Shown: one piece after another, positions 18,189 to 25,297 of the stretch
How positions within the stretch are numbered: the stretch's first letter is position 1
How the letters are laid out: each line of letters starts with the position of its first letter
NCBI GenBank assembly: GCA_045544615.1
Contig: JAZPZI010000008.1
Location: 62,001-126,000, forward strand
Source: CAKSFT01 sp045544615
GTDB lineage: Bacteria; Bacillota; Clostridia; UBA1381
Reading direction: 5' to 3'
DNA: 64,000 nucleotides
Made by a program: the position numbers and the translations under genes
The notes under the pieces: model-generated
Seen by the model: only the letters and a program-made list of their open reading frames with translations
What the model was told of the DNA's origin: nothing
The model's database searches: none

Positions 18189-18260
18189 ATGAAGATTGTT
18201 GTTATGAAAATGCCAAAGTTCCTGGCGGGAATTACACGGATGATTTTTAAGATGAACTGA
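18189..18260 (+). CDS. spoVM: SpoVM-like spore morphogenesis microprotein
   Basis: A 23-residue frame from ATG 18189 to TGA 18260, with AGGAGG 7 nt upstream. Its core KMPKFLAGITR aligns directly with the B. subtilis SpoVM core KLPKFLGGIVR, keeping the proline that shapes the helix, the adjacent Lys-Phe-Leu, the Gly-Ile and the Arg. SpoVM is an amphipathic helix that recognises the convex forespore membrane and anchors the coat ATPase SpoIVA. The C-terminus is shorter and less charged than in Bacillus (FKMN). It is well below usual gene-calling limits. A perfect hairpin follows at 18287. Confidence 0.85.
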   Translation: MKIVVMKMPKFLAGITRMIFKMN

Positions 18261-18286
18261 TTCGGGATGTTAAAAAACTCCGGAAC

Positions 18287-18308
18287 GTAAAAAAGAGGAC
18301 TTTTTTAC
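18287..18308 (+). terminator. Terminator-like hairpin after spoVM
   Basis: GTAAAAAAG and CTTTTTTAC are perfectly complementary around a 4-nt AGGA loop, 26 nt after the spoVM stop, with the T run inside the stem. Confidence 0.55.
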
Positions 18309-18331
18309 TATCACCAAACTTCGCCTCTCGT

Positions 18332-18491
18332 CGTACCACTGTACGACTTCGGGTAACCCAAAGCTGAAGCTTTGGGTCAGTTTGTCGATTCTGAAGCTTT
18401 TTTCCTATCCCCAGAAGAGCGGAGGGTGTTTTAAAAGGTCAAATGACCTTTTAAAACACCCTTTTTGTATAGGAGAGCTTCGATGCTCTCC
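18332..18491. repeat. Cluster of four non-coding hairpins
   Basis: Four inverted repeats in a row: GTCGTAC/GTACGAC (18332-18349), ACCCAAAGCT/AGCTTTGGGT (about 18356-18377), a perfect 18-bp stem starting GGGTGTTTTAAAAGG with a 2-nt loop and a following T run (18424-18466), and GGAGAGC/GCTCTCC (about 18472-18491). There is no ORF. The 18-bp stem could be a terminator for either strand; the others look like repeat debris. Confidence 0.6.
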
Positions 18492-18534
18492 CGTGTTTGA
18501 AATAATGTAGTATAGCAAAGTAAACAGGTAAAAA

Positions 18535-18672
18535 GCCTTCTTCTTGAGGAGAAGGTGGGTTTAGTAAAGCTAAACCCGGATGCGGTGGTGATATTGAAGT
18601 ATTATAAATGTTACGATAAACACCTCATCAGTCTCGCTTTGCTCGACAGCTTCCCCTCAAGGGAAAGCCTGC
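18535..18672 (+). repeat. Dispersed palindromic repeat, copy A2
   Basis: Same design as copy A1 at 10610-10758: the left end GCCTTCTTCTTGAGGAGAAGG and right end CTTCCCCTCAAGGGAAAG correspond, as does the inner ACACCTCATCAG before GACAGC. The central sequence differs (AAGC/TTTA-rich), so the ends are more conserved than the middle. Confidence 0.75.
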
Positions 18673-18709
18673 ATAAAGCTTTTGCAAAAAAATAATTCCC
18701 TACAAACGA

Positions 18710-18728
18710 GCGATTCATGAATCGCCCC
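18710..18728. repeat. Short palindromic repeat C, left copy
   Basis: CGATTCATGAATCG (18711-18724) is a perfect 14-bp palindrome followed by CCCC. A second version (CGATTC-AA-GAATCG preceded by GTAGGGG) lies at 21158-21182, beyond the secreted-protein gene. Confidence 0.6.
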
Positions 18729-18780
18729 TATAAGGATGCCCCTACGAGAGGAAAATATATTTCAAACGAGATGCAGAGTA

Positions 18781-18850
18781 TCATCCCTCTGTCATGTTTG
18801 CGTTCTTGGGGTAAATCCCCTACAGTTGCGGAATGGATAAATCCATTCCC
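18781..18850 (+). repeat. Repeat B, left copy
   Basis: About 70 bp that reappears with few changes at 21359-21426: CTGTCATGTTTGCGTT, then a G run, then CCCTACA, GCGGAA and an inverted GGAT/ATCC segment. The two copies bracket the secreted-protein gene at 19174-20994 in the same orientation. Confidence 0.65.
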
Positions 18851-19038
18851 TACGAAAAATAATTTCCTAAAACGTGTGATTCGGGAATTATCCTTTTTTA
18901 TAAAAAACACCCTCCATTTTTTGCACAAAATTTTGCACAATTTTCAATTAATGAAGAAACATGGTAATAAAGTTCAAAAAAAGTTGCCCAAAACTATAAA
19001 AATCCGAAAAAAATCCACTACATTCCGAAAAAAATCCA

Positions 19039-19068
19039 TTGATTTTAATGTTTCAGTTATGTTACAAT
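19039..19068 (+). promoter_or_regulatory. Probable promoter of the second secreted-protein gene
   Basis: TTGATT (19039-19044) and TACAAT (19063-19068) with an 18-nt spacer. Just upstream TCCGAAAAAAATCCA occurs twice (about 19003-19036). Confidence 0.45.
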
Positions 19069-19082
19069 ACAATAGAAATGAA

Positions 19083-19132
19083 ATAAGGCGGAGTCCTGAG
19101 TACCCCAACTGCTTTGCAGATCAGGCGAAACC
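19083..19132 (+). promoter_or_regulatory. Structured 5' leader of unknown type
   Basis: The leader can fold into nested pairings: outer AAGG with CCTT, inner CCTGA (about 19097) with TCAGG (about 19121), apical CTGC with GCAG. The unpaired strands are asymmetric, as in small regulatory RNAs, but I cannot match it to a known riboswitch class. It ends about 40 nt before the ATG at 19174. Confidence 0.3.
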
Positions 19133-19173
19133 TTAAAAGTTTCATTATAACCTTAAAAAAGGAGGAAATTAAA

Positions 19174-20994
19174 ATGAAAAAATTATTAGCTTTATTTGCT
19201 GCTGCAGCAATGATGCTTACAGCAACAGCTAATGCGTTGGTTCTTGATGCACCATTTGGTTCAGATGCTGTTACCAGTTGGAAAAGTTTGTCACTTTCTA
19301 ACTCTGACACTCGTATGTCTGTATCAGTTCTTGACGGCGAAATGATGATTAAGAGACCTGTAGGTGTTCCTGCAACAACTGCAAATTCAAAGAATTACGG
19401 TTATCTTGAAAGATCATGGGATCCTATGATTACCGATGGCATGAATGTTGGTACATACACATTCAACATGGAATTTGCCGGTGTTGGCGGACATTCAGAA
19501 GATGCTCTTTTAAACGGCGGTGGCTGGAATGGTTACACCATCACAGTATGGGATGCAGATAATAACGAAATCGCATCTTTCAGAGCTGCAAGAAACTCTG
19601 GAAACATTCAGTTAAATGGTGCAAAACCTTCGCTTGCAGGTGCAACAAACAGTGGAGTTCCTGAGGGAATTACCTTGACAAACGCTGAAAAGTATCCAAA
19701 TTATAATTTCATTTCAGACGGAACAACAATGGGCTTGGAAATTGTTTACCCTGAAAATGAAGGCGAAGCAGGTATCGTCTACCTTTTGAGAAACGGTAAG
19801 AAGCTCTGGAATGCAGACTTCACAGCAAATGTTTCTGCTGAAGTAGCAGCAGGTGTTGGTGCTCCTGCAAAGATTTCAATTCAGAATACTTACGGTAGTA
19901 TCGGTGTAAATACAGTTTTGGCATTGGATAACATCAGCCTTCACTCAGACAGTATCTTGGATCCTGCTGACGGTTATGTATTTAACGATACATTCGAAGC
20001 TGAAGAAGGCAAGAAGCTCATCACAGACTACGGCTGGACAGTACCAAACTATGTTTACTTCGCAGAAGATTCTATGGGTTATGTAAACTCAACAGTTAAG
20101 ACAATACCATTTGTATTGCCTTTGAGTGAAACAATCTCATCAGGCATCCTTGTATTCGAGTTTGATGTTGATGCATACAAATCAACAGGTGAAATAGATC
20201 ACTTCTATTCACAGCAGTCAGCTGCATTCGGAACAGGTGTTGGTCCTGCTTTCTCGGCTACAAATGTTTCGGGTACATCATATCCGGGTACTGTAGTTTC
20301 ATCGCTTTCTGAAGCTCCAACCGGCGGTTCATCAGCATTGCTCAGAACATTGACATTGAACGGTGTTAAGACAGAAACTACTGCACCTTACACAAGTGCA
20401 GAGCCATATCAGTGGATGTATGTTGACTGTTGGAAGGTAGTAATGGATCTTGATAAGGATGTTACAGACTACTATTACAGAACAACAGCTGACGGTGAGT
20501 GGGTTCTTTTGAACACAGAGCCTGTTCCTTTCGTAAATGCTGATACAGCAATCAATACTTTTGTATTGCACGGAAGACACTCGCACTACCATGTTGAGTA
20601 CTCAAAGATTAAGGCTTACACAGTTGACGATAAAGGATTTACAACACCTGTACTATTCAGCAATGGTGCTCTTTACACAGAAAATGCTGCATCAGCTGCA
20701 CTTGACATCTATTCAGCAGCTAACGTAACTGTAGCAGAAGGTGAAGAAGCTCCTTATCCTGCAATCATCACAGCTTTGTATGATGAAACAGGTAAGTTCG
20801 TTGAATGTAAGGTTTCAGACTTGGGTGCTGTAACAGGCACAGGCCTTTACAAGGCACAGTACACACTTCCTGCAACAGCTACAAACGCATATACTTTGAA
20901 GGCTTTCGTTTGGGACGGTATCGATTTGATGATTCCAATGTCAGACGTAGCTACAGTATTCCCGGTTATTGTTGAGGAAGACCCAGCTGAATAA
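19174..20994 (+). CDS. Large secreted protein with two LamG-like segments and a C-terminal Ig-like module
   Basis: The start at ATG 19174 follows AAAAAAGGAGG and begins a clear signal peptide (MKKLLALFAAAAMMLTATANA); the frame is open upstream, but that region has no ribosome site. The 606-residue precursor has two beta-rich segments (about 25-270, ending 'LALDNISLHSD', and 285-505, ending 'HVEYSKIKAYTVDD'). The C-terminal module (about 515-606) has the 'ALYDETGKFVECKV...LKAFVWDGIDLM' pattern common in clostridial secreted proteins. No catalytic motif or cell-wall anchor is visible. It is a paralogue of the left-edge protein. It stands alone with its own terminator and is bracketed by repeats C and B on both sides. 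Surface or glycan binding is a guess. Confidence 0.82.
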   Translation: MKKLLALFAAAAMMLTATANALVLDAPFGSDAVTSWKSLSLSNSDTRMSVSVLDGEMMIKRPVGVPATTANSKNYGYLERSWDPMITDGMNVGTYTFNMEFAGVGGHSEDALLNGGGWNGYTITVWDADNNEIASFRAARNSGNIQLNGAKPSLAGATNSGVPEGITLTNAEKYPNYNFISDGTTMGLEIVYPENEGEAGIVYLLRNGKKLWNADFTANVSAEVAAGVGAPAKISIQNTYGSIGVNTVLALDNISLHSDSILDPADGYVFNDTFEAEEGKKLITDYGWTVPNYVYFAEDSMGYVNSTVKTIPFVLPLSETISSGILVFEFDVDAYKSTGEIDHFYSQQSAAFGTGVGPAFSATNVSGTSYPGTVVSSLSEAPTGGSSALLRTLTLNGVKTETTAPYTSAEPYQWMYVDCWKVVMDLDKDVTDYYYRTTADGEWVLLNTEPVPFVNADTAINTFVLHGRHSHYHVEYSKIKAYTVDDKGFTTPVLFSNGALYTENAASAALDIYSAANVTVAEGEEAPYPAIITALYDETGKFVECKVSDLGAVTGTGLYKAQYTLPATATNAYTLKAFVWDGIDLMIPMSDVATVFPVIVEEDPAE

Positions 20995-21013
20995 TTTATA
21001 AGCTAATTGGAAG

Positions 21014-21041
21014 GAGCCGGACATGTTCCGGCTCTTTTTTT
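21014..21041 (+). terminator. Terminator after the second secreted-protein gene
   Basis: Stem GAGCCGGA/TCCGGCTC with a 5-nt loop and a seven-base T run, 20 nt after the stop. Confidence 0.9.
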
Positions 21042-21157
21042 ACGCTCTTGTCCAAATCTTTGATTTGGGAAACAAGAGCTATGCGAAAACTTCCCAAGAG
21101 ACGAGCCCGAAGGGAGAAGGCGATTGGAAGAAGTTGACCGTCTATGCGAAAATTCCT

Positions 21158-21182
21158 GTAGGGGCGATTCAAGAATCGCCCG
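21158..21182. repeat. Short palindromic repeat C, right copy
   Basis: GTAGGGG followed by CGATTC-AA-GAATCG and CCCG. It matches the left copy at 18710-18728. The 21042-21652 gap has no credible gene; it holds repeats C, D and B, then AT-rich promoter DNA. Confidence 0.6.
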
Positions 21183-21281
21183 CACTTCTGGGAATTTGTG
21201 AATGCCACTGCATACCATATAATATACGACGGTTTTATTGATGTGTAGAATTAAAAACATATCATTGTAGGGAACACCCCA

Positions 21282-21318
21282 CTTGGCGACTTTTCCGCCG
21301 ATTTTCGTCGGTGAAAAG
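21282..21318. repeat. Repeat D, copy 1
   Basis: CTTGGCGACTTTTCCGCC, then a near-identical tail ending TTTTCGTCGGTGAAAAG. The tail can pair with the CTTTTCCGCC part to form a hairpin. A second copy is at 58366-58402, differing by only a few bases. Confidence 0.7.
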
Positions 21319-21358
21319 CAGCATATATTGCAAACGAAGGAAAGAGTGGAGCAATATA

Positions 21359-21426
21359 TCATCTGTCATGTTTGCGTTTTTTTGGGGGTGAAAACCCTAC
21401 AAATGCGGAACGGATTTATCCGTTCC
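21359..21426 (+). repeat. Repeat B, right copy
   Basis: Matches 18781-18850 through CTGTCATGTTTGCGTT, a G run, CCCTACA, GCGGAA and an inverted CGGAT/ATCCG segment. Confidence 0.65.
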
Positions 21427-21514
21427 TTTTTTGTTTGAAAATTTATTTACAAACCATACCAAAAAGACACCGTTATTTTTGGTTATATTTTTCGGGATAA
21501 ATTTGGAAAAAGGC

Positions 21515-21543
21515 TTGAAAATTTTTGCGAAATATTATAAAAT
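21515..21543 (+). promoter_or_regulatory. Candidate promoter of the carboxyltransferase operon
   Basis: TTGAAA (21515-21520) and TAAAAT (21538-21543) with a 17-nt spacer, 110 nt before the mmdA start. A TATAAT at 21604-21609 lacks a good -35 box and is an alternative. Confidence 0.45.
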
Positions 21544-21652
21544 GTAAAATGAGGTAAAATTGAATTATTTTTTTAAATTATACGATTTTACACGCTAAAA
21601 AAGTATAATTAAATGCTTATTTAAACTTTATAAAACAATGGAGGTTGGAGTT

Positions 21653-23203
21653 ATGGGAACGGTTGATAAGCTTAATCAATTACAAGCCCGCAGAGCCGAA
21701 ATCACACTCGGCGGCGGAGAAGAAAAAATCAAGAAACAGCATGATGCCAAAAAACTTACTGCCCGTGAGCGAATCCTTGCACTTTGCGATGAGGGAAGCT
21801 TCGTTGAGGTAGACGCATTTGTTGAGCACAGATGCACAGAGTTCGGCATGGCTGATGTAAAAGCACCGGGCGAGGGTGTTGTTACCGGCTACGGCACAGT
21901 AGACGGCAGACTTATCTATCTTTATGCACAGGACTTTACAGTAATCGGCGGTTCTTTGGGTGAGATGCACGCAAAGAAAATCTGCAAGATTATGGATATG
22001 GCTATGAAGATGGGCGCACCGCTTATCGGTATGAACGATTCAGGCGGCGCAAGAATCCAGGAAGGTATCAATGCACTTGCAGGTTTTGGTGAGATATTCT
22101 ATAGAAACACAAAGGCATCGGGCGTAATTCCGCAGATTTCGGTTATTATGGGACCTTGTGCAGGCGGTGCAGTTTATTCACCGGCACTTACCGACTTTGT
22201 ATTTATGGTTGAAAAGACAAGCCAGATGTTTATAACAGGCCCGCAGGTTATCAAGGCGGTAACAGGTGAGGAAACAACATTTGAGGATTTGGGCGGTGCT
22301 GATGCACAGGCTGAAAAGAGCGGTGTTGCACACTTTACTGCACCTTCTGATGAAGAATGTATTGAAAAGATTAAAAAGCTTTTGTCATACCTGCCGTCAA
22401 ATAACCTCGAAGGTGCACCGATTGATGCACCGACAGATGAGATTAACAGACTCTCGGAAAAGCTTACAACAATCGTACCTGACGATGCAAACAAGGGCTA
22501 TGATGTTAAGGAAGTAATCAGAGAGGTTGCAGACAACGGCGATTTCTTTGAAGTAATGGAAAAATTTGCGAAAAACATCGTTATCGGATTTGTTAAGATG
22601 AACGGTCAGACTGTCGGCGTGGTAGCAAACCAGCCGTCACAGAGGGCAGGAGCACTCGATGTTGATGCAGCAGACAAGGCGGCAAGATTTATCAGATTCT
22701 GTGATAGCTTCAACATTCCGCTTGTAACATTTACCGATGTTCCGGGCTATCTCCCGGGAGTTGCACAGGAGCATAACGGTATCATCCGTCACGGTGCAAA
22801 GCTTCTTTACGCATATTCTGAGGCAACAGTTCCGAAGATTAACGTTATCACAAGAAAGGCTTACGGCGGTGCATATATCGCAATGAGCTCAAAGCACCTT
22901 GGTGCAGATATGGTTATGGCTTGGCCTACCGCAGAGATTGCAGTTATGGGACCTGACGGTGCGGCAAACATCATCTTCAAGGATGAGATTAAGGAAAGCG
23001 ATGACCCGATCGCAACAAGACAGGAAAAGATTGCCGAATACAGAGACAAGCTTGCTAATCCGTTTGAGGCGGCAAAGTATGGATATGTTGACGATATAAT
23101 CGAGCCTGATTCAACAAGACCGAGAATTATCGCAGCACTTGAGATGCTTGCATCAAAGCGTGAAGCGGCTCCTGCTAAAAAGCACGGCAATATTCCTGTT
23201 TAA
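21653..23203 (+). CDS. mmdA: Acyl-CoA carboxyltransferase (methylmalonyl-CoA decarboxylase alpha / propionyl-CoA carboxylase beta type)
   Basis: The 516-residue protein has two crotonase-fold halves typical of 12S transcarboxylase/MmdA: 'DSGGARIQEG' near 129 and 'GPCAGGAVYSPALTDFVFMV' near 165 (CoA side), then 'GFVKMNGQTVGVVANQP' near 313, 'DVPGYLPGVAQE' near 360 and 'KAYGGAYIAMSSKHLGAD' near 400 (biotin side). It moves the carboxyl group between methylmalonyl-/propionyl-CoA and biotin. The start at 21653 is preferred because GGAGGTTGGAG lies just upstream; an earlier ATG at 21638 overlaps that site. It leads an operon with oadG, a biotin carrier, oadB and oadA. Confidence 0.92.
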   Translation: MGTVDKLNQLQARRAEITLGGGEEKIKKQHDAKKLTARERILALCDEGSFVEVDAFVEHRCTEFGMADVKAPGEGVVTGYGTVDGRLIYLYAQDFTVIGGSLGEMHAKKICKIMDMAMKMGAPLIGMNDSGGARIQEGINALAGFGEIFYRNTKASGVIPQISVIMGPCAGGAVYSPALTDFVFMVEKTSQMFITGPQVIKAVTGEETTFEDLGGADAQAEKSGVAHFTAPSDEECIEKIKKLLSYLPSNNLEGAPIDAPTDEINRLSEKLTTIVPDDANKGYDVKEVIREVADNGDFFEVMEKFAKNIVIGFVKMNGQTVGVVANQPSQRAGALDVDAADKAARFIRFCDSFNIPLVTFTDVPGYLPGVAQEHNGIIRHGAKLLYAYSEATVPKINVITRKAYGGAYIAMSSKHLGADMVMAWPTAEIAVMGPDGAANIIFKDEIKESDDPIATRQEKIAEYRDKLANPFEAAKYGYVDDIIEPDSTRPRIIAALEMLASKREAAPAKKHGNIPV

Positions 23204-23215
23204 GGAGGAAGAGCA

Positions 23216-23584
23216 ATGAACGGAAAATTAAGCTTGGGTGAGGCTTTGAGCACAGGTCTGGAAACTACGATAATAGGCCTTTCAATAGTGTTTTTGGTGC
23301 TTATTACTCTTATGCTTGTTTTGATAGCGATGAAGTATATCTTTGCACCGAAAAAGGACAAAAAGGCAAAAGCAGTAGTACCGAAACAAGAACCGGTAGA
23401 GGTTTTTGAGCAGGTAGCCGAGGAGGACGAAGAAGAACTTATTGCAATTCTTACTGCGGCAGTTGCGGCAAGCCTTAATACCTCAACCTATAATTTGAAA
23501 ATAAAATCATTCAGACGTATCGGTACAAGCTCTACAACATGGCAGAGAGCCGGTCTTAATGAAACAATCGATAACCGTTATTAA
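23216..23584 (+). CDS. oadG: OadG-type gamma subunit of a Na+-pumping decarboxylase
   Basis: The 122-residue protein has one N-terminal membrane helix (about 18-42: 'TTIIGLSIVFLVLITLMLVLIAMKYIF'), a charged linker (KKDKKAK...) and a short C-terminal part ending 'SSTTWQRAGLNETIDNRY'. This shape fits the small OadG/MmdD subunit, which tethers the carboxyltransferase to the membrane pump. Sequence identity in this family is always low, so the call rests mostly on topology and on its position between mmdA and the biotin carrier. Confidence 0.82.
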   Translation: MNGKLSLGEALSTGLETTIIGLSIVFLVLITLMLVLIAMKYIFAPKKDKKAKAVVPKQEPVEVFEQVAEEDEEELIAILTAAVAASLNTSTYNLKIKSFRRIGTSSTTWQRAGLNETIDNRY

Positions 23585-23614
23585 ATTCGTGATTTGGAAA
23601 GGAAGTTTTTGAAA

Positions 23615-23980
23615 ATGAGAAAGTTTAACATAACAGTAAACGGCAAAACATATGAAGTAGATGTTGAAGAAGTAGGCGGTGTAAGCACTTCTGCACCGGT
23701 TGTATCAGCTCCGGCTCCGGCACCTGTAGCAACTCCTGCCGCACCAAAGGTTGCACCTGTTGCAGGTGCTAACCAGGTTAAGGCTCCGATGCCGGGCACA
23801 ATTGTATCGGTTAAGGTGAATGTTGGAGATACAGTTAAAAATGGTGATTTGGTAGCAGTTTTGGAAGCTATGAAGATGGAAAACGAAATCTTCTCAACAG
23901 CTGATGGTAAGGTATCGGGAATTTCGGTATCTGCCGGTGACTCTGTAAATACAGGAGATGTAATAGTTTCAATTTCATAA
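23615..23980 (+). CDS. Biotin carboxyl carrier protein
   Basis: The 121-residue protein has a short N-terminal domain ('FNITVNGKTYEVDVEEVGG'), an Ala/Pro-rich hinge (about 28-52) and a biotinyl domain with the biotinylation motif 'EAMKM' (lysine near residue 89). It shuttles carboxylate between the carboxyltransferases and the OadB pump. The start is placed at ATG 23615, after GGAAAGGAAG; an upstream TTG at 23594 would overlap the ribosome site. Confidence 0.92.
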   Translation: MRKFNITVNGKTYEVDVEEVGGVSTSAPVVSAPAPAPVATPAAPKVAPVAGANQVKAPMPGTIVSVKVNVGDTVKNGDLVAVLEAMKMENEIFSTADGKVSGISVSAGDSVNTGDVIVSIS

Positions 23981-24019
23981 GCTATACTGTAGATTTTTCT
24001 TGGAAAGTGGTGACAAATA

Positions 24020-25273
24020 ATGTTAGATAGTTTTATTAGCTTTTTAGGCGAAACCGGTATAGCAAAGATGATAAACCAGATGAGTACGGCGTTTGCTGAT
24101 GGCAACTGGCTACAGGTTATAGGCACACCGCTTATGTTAGCGATTGCCTGCGTTCTTTTGTATCTTGCAATCGTAAAGAAGTTTGAGCCGTTGTTGCTTT
24201 TACCTATTGCATTTGGTATGCTCCTGACCAATCTTCCTATGGAATTTTCGCAGGATCTGATGCACACCGAGTTTTTCGTTGACGAAGCATATATGCTGGA
24301 GGGACACCTTGATATTCAGAGGATTGTATCTGAAGGCGGTCTTTTGGACTTGTTATATCTGGGTGTTAAGCTTGGAATTTATCCGCCGTTGATTTTCTTG
24401 GGCATCGGGGTTATGACCGACTTTGGTCCGTTGATTGCAAACCCCAAGAGCTTGCTTTTGGGTGCTGCGGCACAGTTTGGTGTATTTGCGGCATTTTTGA
24501 TGGCACTTGTTATGGGTGCAACAATTCCGGGAATAGATTTCGGAGTTCTGGAGGCAGCGGCAATCGGTATTATTGGCGGTGCTGATGGCCCGACAGCGAT
24601 TTATGTTACAAAGTCGCTCGCACCGGCACTTCTGCCTGCGATTGCGGTTGCAGCATACTCATATATGGCACTTATCCCTGTTATCCAGCCTCCGATTATG
24701 AAGCTGATGACAACAAAGAAAACAAGAGGCATCGTTATGGAACAGTTAAGAGAGGTCAGCAAAACTGAAAAGATTTTGTTCCCGATAATTGTTACTATAG
24801 TTGTAGCACTTATAGTTCCTGATGCAGTTTCGCTTGTTGGTATGTTGATGCTTGGTAATCTTGTCAAGGAATCGGGTGTTGCGGACAGGCTCGGAAAAAC
24901 AATGCAGAACGAGCTTATGAATATCGTAACAATATTCTTAGGTATTACTGTTGGTGCTACTGCTACAGCCGAGAGCTTCCTCAACTTGCAGACACTTGGT
25001 ATTATTCTGCTTGGTCTTATCGCATTCTGCTTCTCGACCTTTGGCGGACTTTTACTTGGAAATATTATGTGTAAGCTTACAGGCGGCAAGGTTAATCCGC
25101 TCATCGGCTCTGCAGGTGTTTCTGCCGTACCAATGGCAGCCCGTGTTTCGCAGATGGTTGGTCAGAAGGAAAACCCATCAAACTTCCTTTTGATGCACGC
25201 AATGGGACCTAACGTTGCAGGTGTTATCGGCTCTGCAGTTGCAGCCGGTGTATTCCTTGCAATGTTTGGATGA
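24020..25273 (+). CDS. oadB: Na+-transporting decarboxylase beta subunit
   Basis: The 417-residue polytopic membrane protein has the OadB/MmdB/GcdB hallmark 'IIGGADGPTAIYVTKSLAP' near residue 188, whose Asp takes part in Na+ binding, plus the conserved C-terminal 'GSAGVSAVPMAARVSQMVGQ' near 360. It decarboxylates carboxybiotin and exports Na+. It has ten or so hydrophobic segments. It follows the carrier by 39 nt. Confidence 0.93.
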   Translation: MLDSFISFLGETGIAKMINQMSTAFADGNWLQVIGTPLMLAIACVLLYLAIVKKFEPLLLLPIAFGMLLTNLPMEFSQDLMHTEFFVDEAYMLEGHLDIQRIVSEGGLLDLLYLGVKLGIYPPLIFLGIGVMTDFGPLIANPKSLLLGAAAQFGVFAAFLMALVMGATIPGIDFGVLEAAAIGIIGGADGPTAIYVTKSLAPALLPAIAVAAYSYMALIPVIQPPIMKLMTTKKTRGIVMEQLREVSKTEKILFPIIVTIVVALIVPDAVSLVGMLMLGNLVKESGVADRLGKTMQNELMNIVTIFLGITVGATATAESFLNLQTLGIILLGLIAFCFSTFGGLLLGNIMCKLTGGKVNPLIGSAGVSAVPMAARVSQMVGQKENPSNFLLMHAMGPNVAGVIGSAVAAGVFLAMFG

Positions 25274-25297
25274 TTATAAAAAAGGAGTGAAATTGTA

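Noticed and set aside
18717..19136. 139-codon frame on the plus strand upstream of the secreted-protein gene
   Set aside because: It runs through repeats C and B and the promoter, has no ribosome site and a low-complexity Lys/Phe-rich product.
21003..21362. Short frames on both strands after the second secreted-protein gene
   Set aside because: They translate the terminator and dispersed repeats; no ribosome sites.
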